From Paenibacillus anaericanus (GTDB lineage Bacteria; Bacillota; Bacilli; Paenibacillales; Paenibacillaceae), in the NCBI RefSeq assembly GCF_003994475.1, contig NZ_RZNY01000022.1, forward strand, positions 24,047 through 88,046: DNA of 64,000 nt, given 5' to 3'. A model generated the notes under the pieces. The model was given only the letters and a program-made list of their open reading frames with translations, was not told the origin of the DNA and searched no databases. Below, piece by piece: positions 1 to 9,390 of this stretch. A program made the position numbers and the translations under genes. How positions within the stretch are numbered: position 1 is the stretch's first letter; the number at the start of each line of letters is the position of its first letter.

Positions 1-57
1 GCTAAGGCTCAAGAAGGACTTTTTTAATCAAATTTTTATTAAAATACCTAGATTATT

Positions 58-86
58 TTGACATGAGTTGTCAAATAAGTTAATAT
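58..86 (+). promoter_or_regulatory. Sigma-A promoter with palindrome, upstream of metK
   Basis: A perfect -35 TTGACA (58-63), a 17-base spacer and a -10 TAATAT (81-86). The -35 lies inside a perfect inverted repeat TTTGACA-tgagt-TGTCAAA (57-75), and TTGTCAAAT recurs at 68-76 and 100-108, so the repeat may be an operator. Transcripts would start about 92 and meet the hairpin at 109 at once. The promoter match is strong; the operator idea is inference. Confidence 0.7.
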
Positions 87-108
87 GACTTTTAAGGATT
101 GTCAAATC

Positions 109-141
109 AACCTTTTCCGCTCTGGAAAAGGTTCATTTTTT
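109..141 (+). terminator. Intrinsic terminator or attenuator in the metK leader
   Basis: A 10-base-pair perfect stem (109-118 with 124-133), a 5-base loop and a T-rich tail. It begins about 17 bases after the predicted start of the upstream promoter. It is either the end of a gene left of the window that overlaps this promoter, or an attenuator of metK. I see no S-box (SAM) riboswitch sequence here. Confidence 0.7.
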
Positions 142-256
142 GATCGGAGACCATTTTGGATCTCAATCCTAATTGTTCCACTTAATTGATGGAGTATTTA
201 TAGTATTGGATAATTAGGCTTTTGCCATACTATCCATATGGGGAGGTTGACTGTTT

Positions 257-1459
257 ATGTCTATACAAGGACGACACTTATTTACTTCTGAGTCCGTAAC
301 TGAAGGACATCCGGATAAAATTTGCGACCAAATCTCCGATGCGGTTCTTGACGCATTTTTGGCGAACGATCCTAACGCTCGTGTAGCTTGTGAGGTGGCA
401 GTTGCTACTGGGCTTGTACTCGTAATCGGTGAGATCAGTACAAATTCGGAATATGTTGATATTCCAGCAATCGTACGAAGAACGGTGAAAGAGATCGGTT
501 ATACTCGAGCTAAATACGGCTTCGATTCCGACACTTGTGCAGTGCTATCATCGCTCAACGAGCAGTCGGCGGATATTGCTCAAGGTGTAAATGCAGCGCT
601 TGAGAGCAGGGATCCGGCTCAAATGGATAAAGAAACAGCAGATATCGGTGCAGGAGATCAAGGTTTGATGTTCGGATTTGCTACGAACGAGACACCTGAA
701 TTGATGCCACTACCAATTGCACTATCACATCGTATTGCGCGTCGTCTCTCAGAAGTGCGTAAAGATGGTACTTTGGATTATCTTCGTCCCGATGGTAAAA
801 CACAGGTGACGATTGAATACATTGATGGTAAGCCTAAGCGTGTCGATACGATTGTTGTATCAACACAGCATGCCGAAGAAATTACGTTGGAACAAATCCA
901 ACGAGATATTAAAGAGCATGTAATTCTCCCCGTTGTTCCAGCAGAACTGCTAGACGGAGAGACTAAATATTATATCAATCCAACAGGACGCTTCGTAATC
1001 GGCGGACCTCAAGGCGATGCAGGTTTGACAGGACGTAAGATCATCGTGGATACATATGGTGGTTACGCACGTCATGGCGGAGGCGCATTCTCCGGTAAGG
1101 ATCCGACAAAGGTAGACCGTTCAGCTGCCTATGCGGCACGTTATGTTGCGAAGAATCTTGTCGCTGCAGGACTAGCGGATAAAGTTGAAATCCAATTGGC
1201 ATATGCTATTGGTGTCGCTACTCCAGTATCGATTAACGTAGATACCTATGGTACAGGTAAAGTATCGGAAGAGAAACTTGTAGAACTCATTCGTGAGAAC
1301 TTCGATCTACGCCCGGCGGGAATTATCCGCATGCTAGATCTACGTCGCCCAATCTATCGCCAAACAGCGGCATATGGTCACTTTGGTCGTACAGACATTG
1401 ATCTTCCTTGGGAACAAGTGGACAAGGCTGATGAACTGAAGACGCAAGCAGGTTTGTAA
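257..1459 (+). CDS. metK: S-adenosylmethionine synthetase
   Basis: MetK makes S-adenosylmethionine, the methyl donor, from methionine and ATP in the cytoplasm. The 400-residue length is normal for the family. The N-terminal ATP/methionine motif GHPDK is at residues 17-21, GAGDQG at about 131, and the glycine-rich loop [16 protein letters not shown] at about 273. The ATG start follows a GGGAGG ribosome site at 241-246. A hairpin pairing ATAGTATTGG (200-209) with the CCATACTAT before the ribosome site could affect translation. The gene stands alone between terminators. Methionine control is expected for the family, but the usual SAM riboswitch is not visible. Confidence 0.97.
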   Translation: MSIQGRHLFTSESVTEGHPDKICDQISDAVLDAFLANDPNARVACEVAVATGLVLVIGEISTNSEYVDIPAIVRRTVKEIGYTRAKYGFDSDTCAVLSSLNEQSADIAQGVNAALESRDPAQMDKETADIGAGDQGLMFGFATNETPELMPLPIALSHRIARRLSEVRKDGTLDYLRPDGKTQVTIEYIDGKPKRVDTIVVSTQHAEEITLEQIQRDIKEHVILPVVPAELLDGETKYYINPTGRFVIGGPQGDAGLTGRKIIVDTYGGYARHGGGAFSGKDPTKVDRSAAYAARYVAKNLVAAGLADKVEIQLAYAIGVATPVSINVDTYGTGKVSEEKLVELIRENFDLRPAGIIRMLDLRRPIYRQTAAYGHFGRTDIDLPWEQVDKADELKTQAGL

Positions 1460-1470
1460 TAGTTGAATTA

Positions 1471-1516
1471 AAAACCGATATCCATCCCTCTTTGAGGGCA
1501 GGATATCGGTTTTTTG
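1471..1516 (+). terminator. Intrinsic terminator of metK
   Basis: A long GATATC-rich stem (about 1472-1484 with 1500-1512) with an inner CCCTC/GAGGG stem, followed by a run of T. It lies 12 bases after the metK stop codon. Confidence 0.9.
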
Positions 1517-1719
1517 TATTTTGTTGGTTCTCTTCCTGCTATAGAGTTGGAATTGTTAAGAAGCGTCAAGATTAGGTTCAATCATCACTATATAAATCTC
1601 ACTGTGATCTAAACTTGGGGGCGCTTATTGCCGTTAATAAGTATAGGTGTGTAGATAGCCGAGTTGCGGTGATACATAGATTGAAATGAGTGAATGGTTA
1701 GCGGAGAGGGGAAAAATTA

Positions 1720-4700
1720 ATGAAGAAGAAGATTTCAATACTAATCGTCATGATACTGGCGGTGAATACATTGCTGGGAACGATGGTCGGTGCGTCTGGA
1801 GCTAAGGGGGCTACGGATGCAACGGAGCTTAGTGCAACTGTTACTACAGGTACTGAGCTAAAGGATGTCTCATCAGCGGTATCTATGATCCCGGGGATTT
1901 CGTCGCTAAATCGTGGTTTGCTTGCTGCGCTGGGGAGCTCAGATTTGATTGTCAGTCCTGCTGAGGGGAGTCAATATGTTCCGATCGACACCAAGCTAGA
2001 AGTAAAGTTTGCAAATAAGCAGATACGAACAAACCCTAATAAGCAGCAAATATTCACAATTTCTAGAGATATGTCAGGGTATACCGAAAAGATGGATGTA
2101 ACCGTAACCCAATCCGTATATGCCAATTCGGTTATTTTGACTCCACCGTCTATTTTGCTATACGGAACGAAATACTATATTACAATTCCAGAAGGAACCT
2201 TTATCAGTGGTGGAGTTGGAAATGGAGAGAATGGTGTGACTTCAGCGGCATTGACCTGGTCCTTCACGACGGCTAGTTCGTCGACAACGGCGTTGACGCA
2301 AACTGCTTTCAATCCATCGAAGGGTAGCACCAATAATAGTATTAGCGTAGATCCAATCATCAAGTTTAATCGTAACGTTAAATTGAATGCTAGTCTGGCG
2401 AATGGTGGAATTACACTTAGGAAGACTGGTAGTGGCGTTAACATCCCGATAAGTGTGTCCGTTAGCTCAAATACTGTAACGATCTCACCTACCAGTAATC
2501 TGGAGAGAGGTACAAGCTATTATATTGAGATTGCGAGTAATGGAATTTACGATGCAGAGAACCCTTATCTCTATTATGCAGGATTAAGTGGAAGCAATAG
2601 TTGGAGTTTCCAGACAGAAGCGCCTGACAAGACGGCTCCAGTGCTTCAAAGTGCGACGATGTACAGCAATACGGCAATTCGGTTGCTATACAATGAAACA
2701 CTTAACTATACGAACTATTTATCAACCTCTAGCTTCACAGTAACTGTGAATGGTGAGACGCGCCGTATTAGCAGTGCTTCTGCATCAGGTGAGATTGTCT
2801 ACATTTATATGGAGACAGGGGTAGCTGTTGGGCAAGACATCAAGATCAGCTACACAGGCAGTGGAAGTCAGGCTATTCAGGATGTGTACGGAAACGCAGC
2901 AGCTACCTTTTCTAGTAAAGTGGTTACGAACGGAGTAGACTCCGTTATGCCTAGACCCAAGGAGGGCTCTGCGACAAGTACTTCGGTAACTTTATATTTT
3001 AGTGAATCTATAAAAAGCCCTTCCACTTATGCTTATGAGCAATTTACGGTTACCGCAGACGGTAACTCGAAAGGGATCAGTAGTCTTTCACACAATGGAG
3101 ATAGGATTACCTTATATTTATCCAACTCTATTTCAAATGGGGAAGTAGTTAAAGTATCATATTCACCAGGCTCCTATCCACTAGTGGATTATCGGGGAAT
3201 GGAAATAGCGGCATTCAGTGATTATTTTGTACGTAATACGTATGATACTGTAGCACCTGTCTTCAAAGGAGTAGAAGGCTCAGGTAACAAAATTATAATG
3301 ACTTATGATGAAGCACTGAGAATTAGCCCACTTCCGTTAAAAAGTCAATTTTCAGTACTTGTGAACAACGCGCCTGTATATGTGACGGCTGTGGAGATCG
3401 CATCTAATCAGGTCATACTAACATTGGCTTCTTCGTTTACGAAAGACCAAAATGTTACTTTATCCTATGTATCGGGGATTGGCGGAATTGCTGATTTAAA
3501 TGGAAATATGGCGGGGTATATCAATCTGCAACCAATAACTTATAATACCGTGATAGAAGGGATCCGCTCAGCAACAATTACGGGAGATACGCTAACAATC
3601 ACATTCAATTCCACTTTAAGAACCTTATCTTATCTACCGGCGAATCAGTTTTACGTAAATGTAGATAAAGTAAATCGGGGACTGCAATCCGCTACGATTA
3701 GTGGAAATACGGTAACGCTTAAACTATCTTCGGCAGTAGCTAAAGGCCAGGTTATTGATTTATCTTATATGACGGGAGCTGCACCTCTCTATGATAGTCT
3801 CGGCAATATCATAAAGAGCTTCAGCAATTTGCAGGTACAAAACTTAACAGGTGGCACGACTACAACGGTCAACGGCGTTCAACCAGATTATTTGACGGCG
3901 ATGCCGACGGTGGATTTTGGCGTTGGAGGATATCTGTTGAACTTAAACACGGCGCAGGCATCTAGTAGCCAATCCCGGTATGGTTTAAACATGAAGAAGT
4001 ACGTGATAGATAACGACAAGTTCCAGGCAGCCTTTAAGTATTTAACCGACAATAATATCGCGAGCAAGAGAATTGTGTTCGAAGTTCCTTCTACTGAGAA
4101 AGCGGCTGAAGTCGTGATCCCGATGAATGCGTTGATGACTATGTATAGTAGTGGGAAAACAGGCTCTTTCGCAGTAAAATACAATAATGTGATGTATGAC
4201 CTGCCGATTGAGAAAATACCATATTCAGAAATATCCCGTGCATTAAGCGCAAGCTCTCTGACTTCTGCTTATATTACGATACAAATTGAACCAATAATGA
4301 AAGCTCAAATATCGAGTTTGAACTATAGCAATATCGTGACAACGGCTCCGATTACGGATCCAGTCCAGATTTACGTATCAGCTTACAATGAAACGGCTGT
4401 GCAAAACGCAGTGGATGTGGCGCATACAGGCCAGATTTATTTCAAGGCCGCAACATCACCATCTAGTATGTATGTGTATCTTATGAAATATGATCTGGCC
4501 GCACGGACAGCTTCCTTTGTGCCAGGGAAGGCTGCAGGTAATGGAAGTTCTTTAGTTTTCAGTGGGAAAGTAAACGGTAATTCTATTGTGGGACCTGCAA
4601 CGGGATATAGTTACTTCTCTGATACGGCTAAGCATTGGGCCAAGGCTGATATTACCGAATTAAGCAGCAAGCTGATTGTGGACGCACGCTCGGACAATAA

Positions 4701-5166
4701 GTTTGAACCTGACAAAAATATTACACGTGCAGAGTTCGCAATATTTATTACAAAGGGACTTGGCCTTGTGGGAGATGCATCAAGTGCCAATCGCTTTTCA
4801 GATGTAACATCAGGGACGAATGCAGCTTACATTGGAGCGGCAGCTAAGGCGGGGATCATCACTGGAAATACTGATGGAACGTTTAAACCGGGTAGTAACA
4901 TTACTCGGGAGCAGATGGCACTAATGATGGTACGTGCAATGGATTATGCCGGTCATAACATTTCTCTGAATGGGTCGAGCGCTCAAGTTTTAACGAAATT
5001 CAAGGACGGTGCTAAGATCCAATCTAAAGAGACAGTTGCTAAAGCTGTCAAAGAAGGTATTATTCAAGGGATGACTGCGAATACGTTCCAACCACAAGGT
5101 AACGCAACTCGCGCTCAAGCAGCAGTCATGCTGAAACGTGTTTTGGACAAACTAGATTACTTGTAG
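1720..5166 (+). CDS. Secreted Ig-like/SwmB-repeat surface protein with three SLH domains
   Basis: A large wall-associated protein of 1148 residues. A lysine-start signal peptide covers about residues 1-26. SbsA-type Ig-like domains (Big_5) occupy about 75-305, with the pattern PAEGSQYVPIDTKLEVKF repeated as PSKGSTNNSISVDPIIKF. Several SwmB-like repeats follow to about 715, each opening with a form of TAPV..A...NTI.L.Y.E.L. The C-terminus has three SLH domains (about 965-1020, 1027-1085, 1090-1148), the modules that bind pyruvylated secondary wall polymer and hold proteins on the cell surface. Its ligand is unknown. It forms a single-gene unit ending at a strong terminator. The start is supported by the GGAGAGGGG site before the ATG. 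Confidence 0.88.
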   Translation: MKKKISILIVMILAVNTLLGTMVGASGAKGATDATELSATVTTGTELKDVSSAVSMIPGISSLNRGLLAALGSSDLIVSPAEGSQYVPIDTKLEVKFANKQIRTNPNKQQIFTISRDMSGYTEKMDVTVTQSVYANSVILTPPSILLYGTKYYITIPEGTFISGGVGNGENGVTSAALTWSFTTASSSTTALTQTAFNPSKGSTNNSISVDPIIKFNRNVKLNASLANGGITLRKTGSGVNIPISVSVSSNTVTISPTSNLERGTSYYIEIASNGIYDAENPYLYYAGLSGSNSWSFQTEAPDKTAPVLQSATMYSNTAIRLLYNETLNYTNYLSTSSFTVTVNGETRRISSASASGEIVYIYMETGVAVGQDIKISYTGSGSQAIQDVYGNAAATFSSKVVTNGVDSVMPRPKEGSATSTSVTLYFSESIKSPSTYAYEQFTVTADGNSKGISSLSHNGDRITLYLSNSISNGEVVKVSYSPGSYPLVDYRGMEIAAFSDYFVRNTYDTVAPVFKGVEGSGNKIIMTYDEALRISPLPLKSQFSVLVNNAPVYVTAVEIASNQVILTLASSFTKDQNVTLSYVSGIGGIADLNGNMAGYINLQPITYNTVIEGIRSATITGDTLTITFNSTLRTLSYLPANQFYVNVDKVNRGLQSATISGNTVTLKLSSAVAKGQVIDLSYMTGAAPLYDSLGNIIKSFSNLQVQNLTGGTTTTVNGVQPDYLTAMPTVDFGVGGYLLNLNTAQASSSQSRYGLNMKKYVIDNDKFQAAFKYLTDNNIASKRIVFEVPSTEKAAEVVIPMNALMTMYSSGKTGSFAVKYNNVMYDLPIEKIPYSEISRALSASSLTSAYITIQIEPIMKAQISSLNYSNIVTTAPITDPVQIYVSAYNETAVQNAVDVAHTGQIYFKAATSPSSMYVYLMKYDLAARTASFVPGKAAGNGSSLVFSGKVNGNSIVGPATGYSYFSDTAKHWAKADITELSSKLIVDARSDNKFEPDKNITRAEFAIFITKGLGLVGDASSANRFSDVTSGTNAAYIGAAAKAGIITGNTDGTFKPGSNITREQMALMMVRAMDYAGHNISLNGSSAQVLTKFKDGAKIQSKETVAKAVKEGIIQGMTANTFQPQGNATRAQAAVMLKRVLDKLDYL

Positions 5167-5191
5167 GTCTCTATTAGAAAATAGGGCTAGT

Positions 5192-5238
5192 GGTGTCGCT
5201 CCAGTAGATAACGAATCTACTGGAGTGACACCCTTTTT
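5192..5238 (+). terminator. Strong terminator after the SLH protein gene
   Basis: An 18-base-pair stem (5192-5209 with 5215-5232) with one G-U pair and a 5-base loop, followed by six T. The stem could also end transcripts from the reverse-strand gene to its right. Confidence 0.9.
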
Positions 5239-5264
5239 TGTATAAAAATGGATAGAGGTAAAAT

Positions 5265-5945
5265 CTATTCGATGAATTCCCATGCTCCTCGTTGTAGTTC
5301 GTAGCGATGGATTCGTTCCCCACCTCCGGTGGCAATTGGACGTAGCCATCCTTTGGTACATAGCGAATGAAGAAGTCGGACAGCGGTTCGGTAATTGATA
5401 CCGAAATGGCTGGCTACTCTCTTCGGAGTAAGTGACTGAGCTTGGGATAGCGCCATGCGAATGACTTCATTCTCAGATATCGTAGAACGCTGGGTAGGTT
5501 GCTCTAGCACCAGATAGCGATTGAACAGCATTTGAAGTAGGGTTCTACAAAGCTCTGGCCGATCGCATACATCATCATAAGCGAATGAGACCACACGATA
5601 ACCAGTACACTGGAGGAACAATTCTCGGTTTAACTCGTCGCAGTATTTTTTGCGATCCATATCGCGCACATGGGGGCCATACCCTTTAATTTCAATAATA
5701 AATTTCAATAGTCCCTTCAAATAAGCAAAGTCCCCGAAATAAGATCGACCGCGCCAATCCGCAATCTCATATTCGGGATGTAATCCATTGAAGTTCTCAT
5801 AGATGGGCCACCACACGTTTTTTAGAAACAGGATTTCTCCGTGGTTGTGTCCGCGCTCAAGTCGTCCTCTTCTCTCTCCTGAACGGAGATTCAAATGCTG
5901 TCTAAGAAAAAGTTGATGCTCTTCCTCAAAATTGGCTTTGGCCAT
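5265..5945 (-). CDS. PD-(D/E)XK nuclease-like protein with C-terminal winged helix
   Basis: A 226-residue protein of unknown role. The middle part (about residues 60-150) has the layout of a Vsr/DUF559-like endonuclease core: an Asp in GDFAY, then IEIKGYG with the E-x-K pair, then a Tyr/Asn-rich helix and the strand GYRVVSFAYDDV. The C-terminal 75 residues look like a winged helix-turn-helix (SLTPKRVASHFGINYRTAVRLLHSL). I chose the second ATG (MAKANFEEE) because AAGGAG lies about ten bases upstream of it; the first ATG, 24 bases earlier, lacks such a site. It is a single gene on the reverse strand with no methylase next to it, so it is not a plain restriction enzyme. Function is not known to me. 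Confidence 0.7.
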   Translation of the reverse strand: MAKANFEEEHQLFLRQHLNLRSGERRGRLERGHNHGEILFLKNVWWPIYENFNGLHPEYEIADWRGRSYFGDFAYLKGLLKFIIEIKGYGPHVRDMDRKKYCDELNRELFLQCTGYRVVSFAYDDVCDRPELCRTLLQMLFNRYLVLEQPTQRSTISENEVIRMALSQAQSLTPKRVASHFGINYRTAVRLLHSLCTKGWLRPIATGGGERIHRYELQRGAWEFIE

Positions 5946-6631
5946 TCCTATTCCACTCCTTAACCTCATTAGTTGATGAATGAGAAGTGTTGTTGGTCTG
6001 GCAACTTAACGCTACCATACGCAAAAACGCCCCACTCATCATTAGATGGTAGGACGTTCTTCGTCACTGATATACACAAATTATACCAAAATACTTCCAA
6101 GTGAGCTAGCGGTGTTAAACGGATTTGGTAGATTAGAGTATAAGCCGCAAGGTCAAATTCAACCCAACACAGACCTGCAAAAGATGCTCACTAATTCCCA
6201 CGATAGAGTAGACAGCAAAGGCAAAATTCCACAGTCGCATCATGTAACACTAGATTCCATAACTATACAACAGAATAGTTGCAGAAAGTGCACTTATTTA
6301 GAAGCAAGGGTAAGGGAGAAGGAAGTAGTTGCATTAAGTACATTTAAAAGTGAGGGATCGGCGAAAAGTGGGGTTTTTCCAGTAAATAGATGTAGTTTGT
6401 GCAACTAAAATTAGTGGCAGAGCATTATCGCCGAATTTAATTGTACTTTATACAACTGTTGGAGGGGCGCACCGAATCCTTCTCTATTTGGTGAAAAAGG
6501 GACGGATTACATAAATCTAGTCTATTTTCGTAACTTTTCTGGATTTTTGTAGTCTATTAAGTATGTGCTAGATTTAAGAGTAGAGAGATGCGATAGAATT
6601 TCTACATAAGATGGGAGAGTTATAAATCACT
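5946..6631. other. Long intergenic region with structured repeat
   Basis: No convincing gene is present. It holds the palindromic four-copy repeat at 6277-6457. Next come overlapping short inverted repeats at 6470-6515 (CACC/GGTG and AATCC/GGATT), and then the direct repeat TAGTCTATT (6518-6526 and 6550-6558, 32 bases apart). A weak promoter candidate TTGTAG-N16-TAGATT (6547-6574) lies before the next gene. A 120-codon frame at 6046-6408 runs through the repeat and is judged chance. Confidence 0.6.
6277..6457. repeat. Four-copy nested inverted repeat
   Basis: Two direct copies of a 20-base unit (6277-6296, 6327-6346) face two inverted copies (6387-6406, 6438-6457). The shared pattern is AGTTGYANAAAGTRCANTTA. 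The two left copies start 50 bases apart and the two right ones 51 apart, so the whole is a large imperfect palindrome. It looks like an intergenic repeat family or a multi-site operator. I cannot tell which from one copy. Confidence 0.7.
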
Positions 6632-9340
6632 ATGGTAGTCAAAAAAGAAAAGAAGTTGTCTCGCTTTGTGGTAGGTAAGGGGAAAAAACTAGTCCTAGTA
6701 AGTTTGGCCGGACTGATATGGATTCAGCCTGTAGTAAGTCTTGAATGGTTTGGAGGATACACCTCTACTGCTCAGGCTGCAGCGGATCAAACGCTCAAAT
6801 CAAGTGAGGAAATGATTACGTCCGGAGCAAAACTTGTAAAATATCAATATAAAACAACACGTTCAGGGAAACAGGTAACCGTTCTCGCGGATGTTATTGA
6901 AGTCGATTTATCCAATCCTTATGTTCAATTGAATGTAATGACAGGTAAAGGTGGACAAGTAACGACTAGACAATCCGTTGAAGGTATGGCTAAAGAAAAC
7001 GGTGCAGTTGCAGCGGTTAACGGTGACTTCTTTGCGACGACTGGAATGGGCGTTGCTATGGGTGGAGCTGTGTCGCAAGGTACGGTTGTGACGACTCCAG
7101 CACAACTTGAGGGAATGTACGCTTTTGCGGTGAAGACCAACGGTACACCTATCATCGATCGTTTTGCATTTGGAGGTACCGTTATAGCTGAAGATGGCTC
7201 AACTTTCCCGCTCACGGGTATTAACCAGGAATCATATAAGACTGAACCAGCTCAAGCATATAGTCATGTGAATAACATGTTCATTTATACTAGTGCATGG
7301 AAGTCATTAGAGCGGCCAACAGCCAGTGCCACAACACCAACAGAGGTGCTGGTGCAAGGCGGTATCATCCAGCAAATCTCGATCAAGGCACCTATTCCAA
7401 GCGCTGTGCCTGCGGATGGATATATCCTTCGCGCTCATGGTATGGCGGCAGATTTTATCGCAGCTCACATGGTTGTTGGGCAGAGAGTGGATGCTTCGTA
7501 TCAACTTAGCTCGCTAACTACTGGAGAAGAGATTAATCCAGCTGATCTTCAGACGATGATCGGTGGTCATACCTTGCTTGTTGACCAAGGCAAAGTGTCG
7601 GCCTTCACGCGTTCCACAACGGGAATCAGCGGTGGTAGCCCTGTGGCGAGAACAGCTCTAGGATACTCACAAGATGGCAAAACTGCCTATATCATTACGG
7701 CTGAGAAGAATAGTAATAGCTCAGGAATGACGCTTAAAGAGCTGCAGAACTTCATGACGAGCATCGGGGTATGGAAGGGACTAACGCTGGATGGCGGAGG
7801 CTCAACAACGATGGTGACGCGTCCACTGGCGGAGACGACTGCGGGGTTGACCTTCACGACTTCCAATGGATCAGCGGGACAACGGGCAGTAGTCAATGGA
7901 CTAGGCGTCTTTACGACGGCCCCACAAGGAACCTTGAAAGGACTTGTAGTGAGTGGTACACAATCCCTGCTCATAGGACAAACGGCTTCATATACATTAA
8001 AAGGGTATGATAACTATTATAACCCTATGGATACTTCAGGAATCCAAACTACCTGGAAATCAGACAATGGAAATGTCACATGGACGGGCGATAGCTTCAA
8101 AGCAGTCAAAGCAGGAACTTCGCAAATTACGGCGATCAGCGGCGATGCTAAGACTAGTATGAAGGTGAATGTGCTTGGAGGTAGTGACCTCAAGAGCCTG
8201 ACCTCGGGGACAACATTTGCTTCACTAGAGTCGGGAACTTCGGTCTCTGTACCGGTAACGGCTGAATTGAAGAATGGAAATAAAGTTGATGTGCCAGCAG
8301 AATCGCTGAAATGGGAATTCACAGGTATGAAGGCAAGCGTAGCAGATGGTGTACTAACAGTTCAATCTGTGAATAAAGGTGCCAAAGTAGCATACGCCAC
8401 TCCAAAATATGATGGATTCAGCGGTACGCCAATCGTTCTGTCAGCATCAGCAGAGCAAAGTTGGGAGAATTTTGAGAATGTAACTTACCCGATATCGTTC
8501 ACGGGATTACCTGCTGAGACAAAAGGAACTGCAACAGTTGCTCAAGGCACGGGAAGTCACGAGAATAGCAAAGTGTTGAAGCTAGATTATGATTTCACAA
8601 GTGGTACAGGGAATAGATTTGCTTATGCTCAGATCAACGGTACTACGGGGAAAGGAATTCCAGAAGGCTCAACTGCGATGTCGATCGATGTACTGGGTGA
8701 TTCTGGCCTGAACTGGCTCAGAGCAGAGTTTGAGGACGCAGACGGTAAGAGTGTATATGTAGATCTAACACGGATGGTTGATTTCTCGGAATGGAAAACA
8801 TTTAATATGGATCTGACTGCAGCGGGACTTAAACAACCAGCTAAGTTGAAACGTCTGTATCTTGTAAACTTGGAGGATGGTCAAGACGAGCGGTCATTGA
8901 CGGGTAGCGTTTCCTTTGACAACGTAAAATTTACGGCTCCTTCTACGGAAGTTGATTCCAGCTTTCCAAGCGTTACCGTTCAAATGACAGTTGGACAGAG
9001 ATCGATGTCAGTGGATGGAAAGAAGCAGAGTCTAGAGGTTGCTCCCTTGCTGAAGGGTGGCACAACCTATGTTCCAATTAAGTATGTGCTAGACTCTTTC
9101 GGAGGAGCAGCCAGCTGGGATAATGTCGCGAAGAAAATTACTGTGACACGAGGTAGTGTAGTGCTCGAATTAACAGTTGGAAAAACTAGTTTCCTATTGA
9201 ATGGATCGCCAGAAAAGGCAACGGTTGCTCCGATTATAGTAGGTGGCAGGACTTTAGTCCCGTTACGTTTGGTATCTGAACAATTAGGAATTGACGTAAA
9301 ATGGGAGAAGATAACCAAATCCATTACTCTTAAATCATGA
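6632..9340 (+). CDS. Secreted phosphodiester glycosidase (NAGPA-type) with stalk repeats
   Basis: A 902-residue exported protein. A long basic N-terminus and hydrophobic segment (about residues 20-50, ending near AQAAA) form the signal peptide. The NAGPA/DUF2233 domain covers about 65-430, with the conserved AAVNGDFF near 130 and LDGGGSTTM near 385. This family includes the mammalian enzyme that uncovers mannose-6-phosphate by removing GlcNAc from a phosphodiester. In bacteria it is thought to act on wall or polymer sugar phosphates. A Big_2-like Ig domain (about 440-520) and a carbohydrate-binding-like beta domain follow. The last 120 residues are two copper-amine-oxidase-N-type repeats (GGTTYVPIKYVLDSFG and GGRTLVPLRLVSEQLG). 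The ATG follows GGGAGAG. The substrate is unknown. Confidence 0.88.
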   Translation: MVVKKEKKLSRFVVGKGKKLVLVSLAGLIWIQPVVSLEWFGGYTSTAQAAADQTLKSSEEMITSGAKLVKYQYKTTRSGKQVTVLADVIEVDLSNPYVQLNVMTGKGGQVTTRQSVEGMAKENGAVAAVNGDFFATTGMGVAMGGAVSQGTVVTTPAQLEGMYAFAVKTNGTPIIDRFAFGGTVIAEDGSTFPLTGINQESYKTEPAQAYSHVNNMFIYTSAWKSLERPTASATTPTEVLVQGGIIQQISIKAPIPSAVPADGYILRAHGMAADFIAAHMVVGQRVDASYQLSSLTTGEEINPADLQTMIGGHTLLVDQGKVSAFTRSTTGISGGSPVARTALGYSQDGKTAYIITAEKNSNSSGMTLKELQNFMTSIGVWKGLTLDGGGSTTMVTRPLAETTAGLTFTTSNGSAGQRAVVNGLGVFTTAPQGTLKGLVVSGTQSLLIGQTASYTLKGYDNYYNPMDTSGIQTTWKSDNGNVTWTGDSFKAVKAGTSQITAISGDAKTSMKVNVLGGSDLKSLTSGTTFASLESGTSVSVPVTAELKNGNKVDVPAESLKWEFTGMKASVADGVLTVQSVNKGAKVAYATPKYDGFSGTPIVLSASAEQSWENFENVTYPISFTGLPAETKGTATVAQGTGSHENSKVLKLDYDFTSGTGNRFAYAQINGTTGKGIPEGSTAMSIDVLGDSGLNWLRAEFEDADGKSVYVDLTRMVDFSEWKTFNMDLTAAGLKQPAKLKRLYLVNLEDGQDERSLTGSVSFDNVKFTAPSTEVDSSFPSVTVQMTVGQRSMSVDGKKQSLEVAPLLKGGTTYVPIKYVLDSFGGAASWDNVAKKITVTRGSVVLELTVGKTSFLLNGSPEKATVAPIIVGGRTLVPLRLVSEQLGIDVKWEKITKSITLKS

Positions 9341-9390
9341 TATGATGAATTTAGATTATTGAGGGGTTTAAGGAAATGGAGAAGTGTTAA

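Noticed and set aside
1..256. SAM (S-box) riboswitch before metK
   Set aside because: Expected in many Bacillales, but I could not find the conserved core; only a simple terminator hairpin is present.
1471..1516. CCGATAT as a sigma-D -10 box after metK
   Set aside because: It is the arm of the metK terminator and has no CTATTCA at the proper distance.
6046..6408. 120-codon open frame in the long intergenic region
   Set aside because: It runs through the inverted repeat, has no proper ribosome site and no protein-like pattern; best explained by chance.
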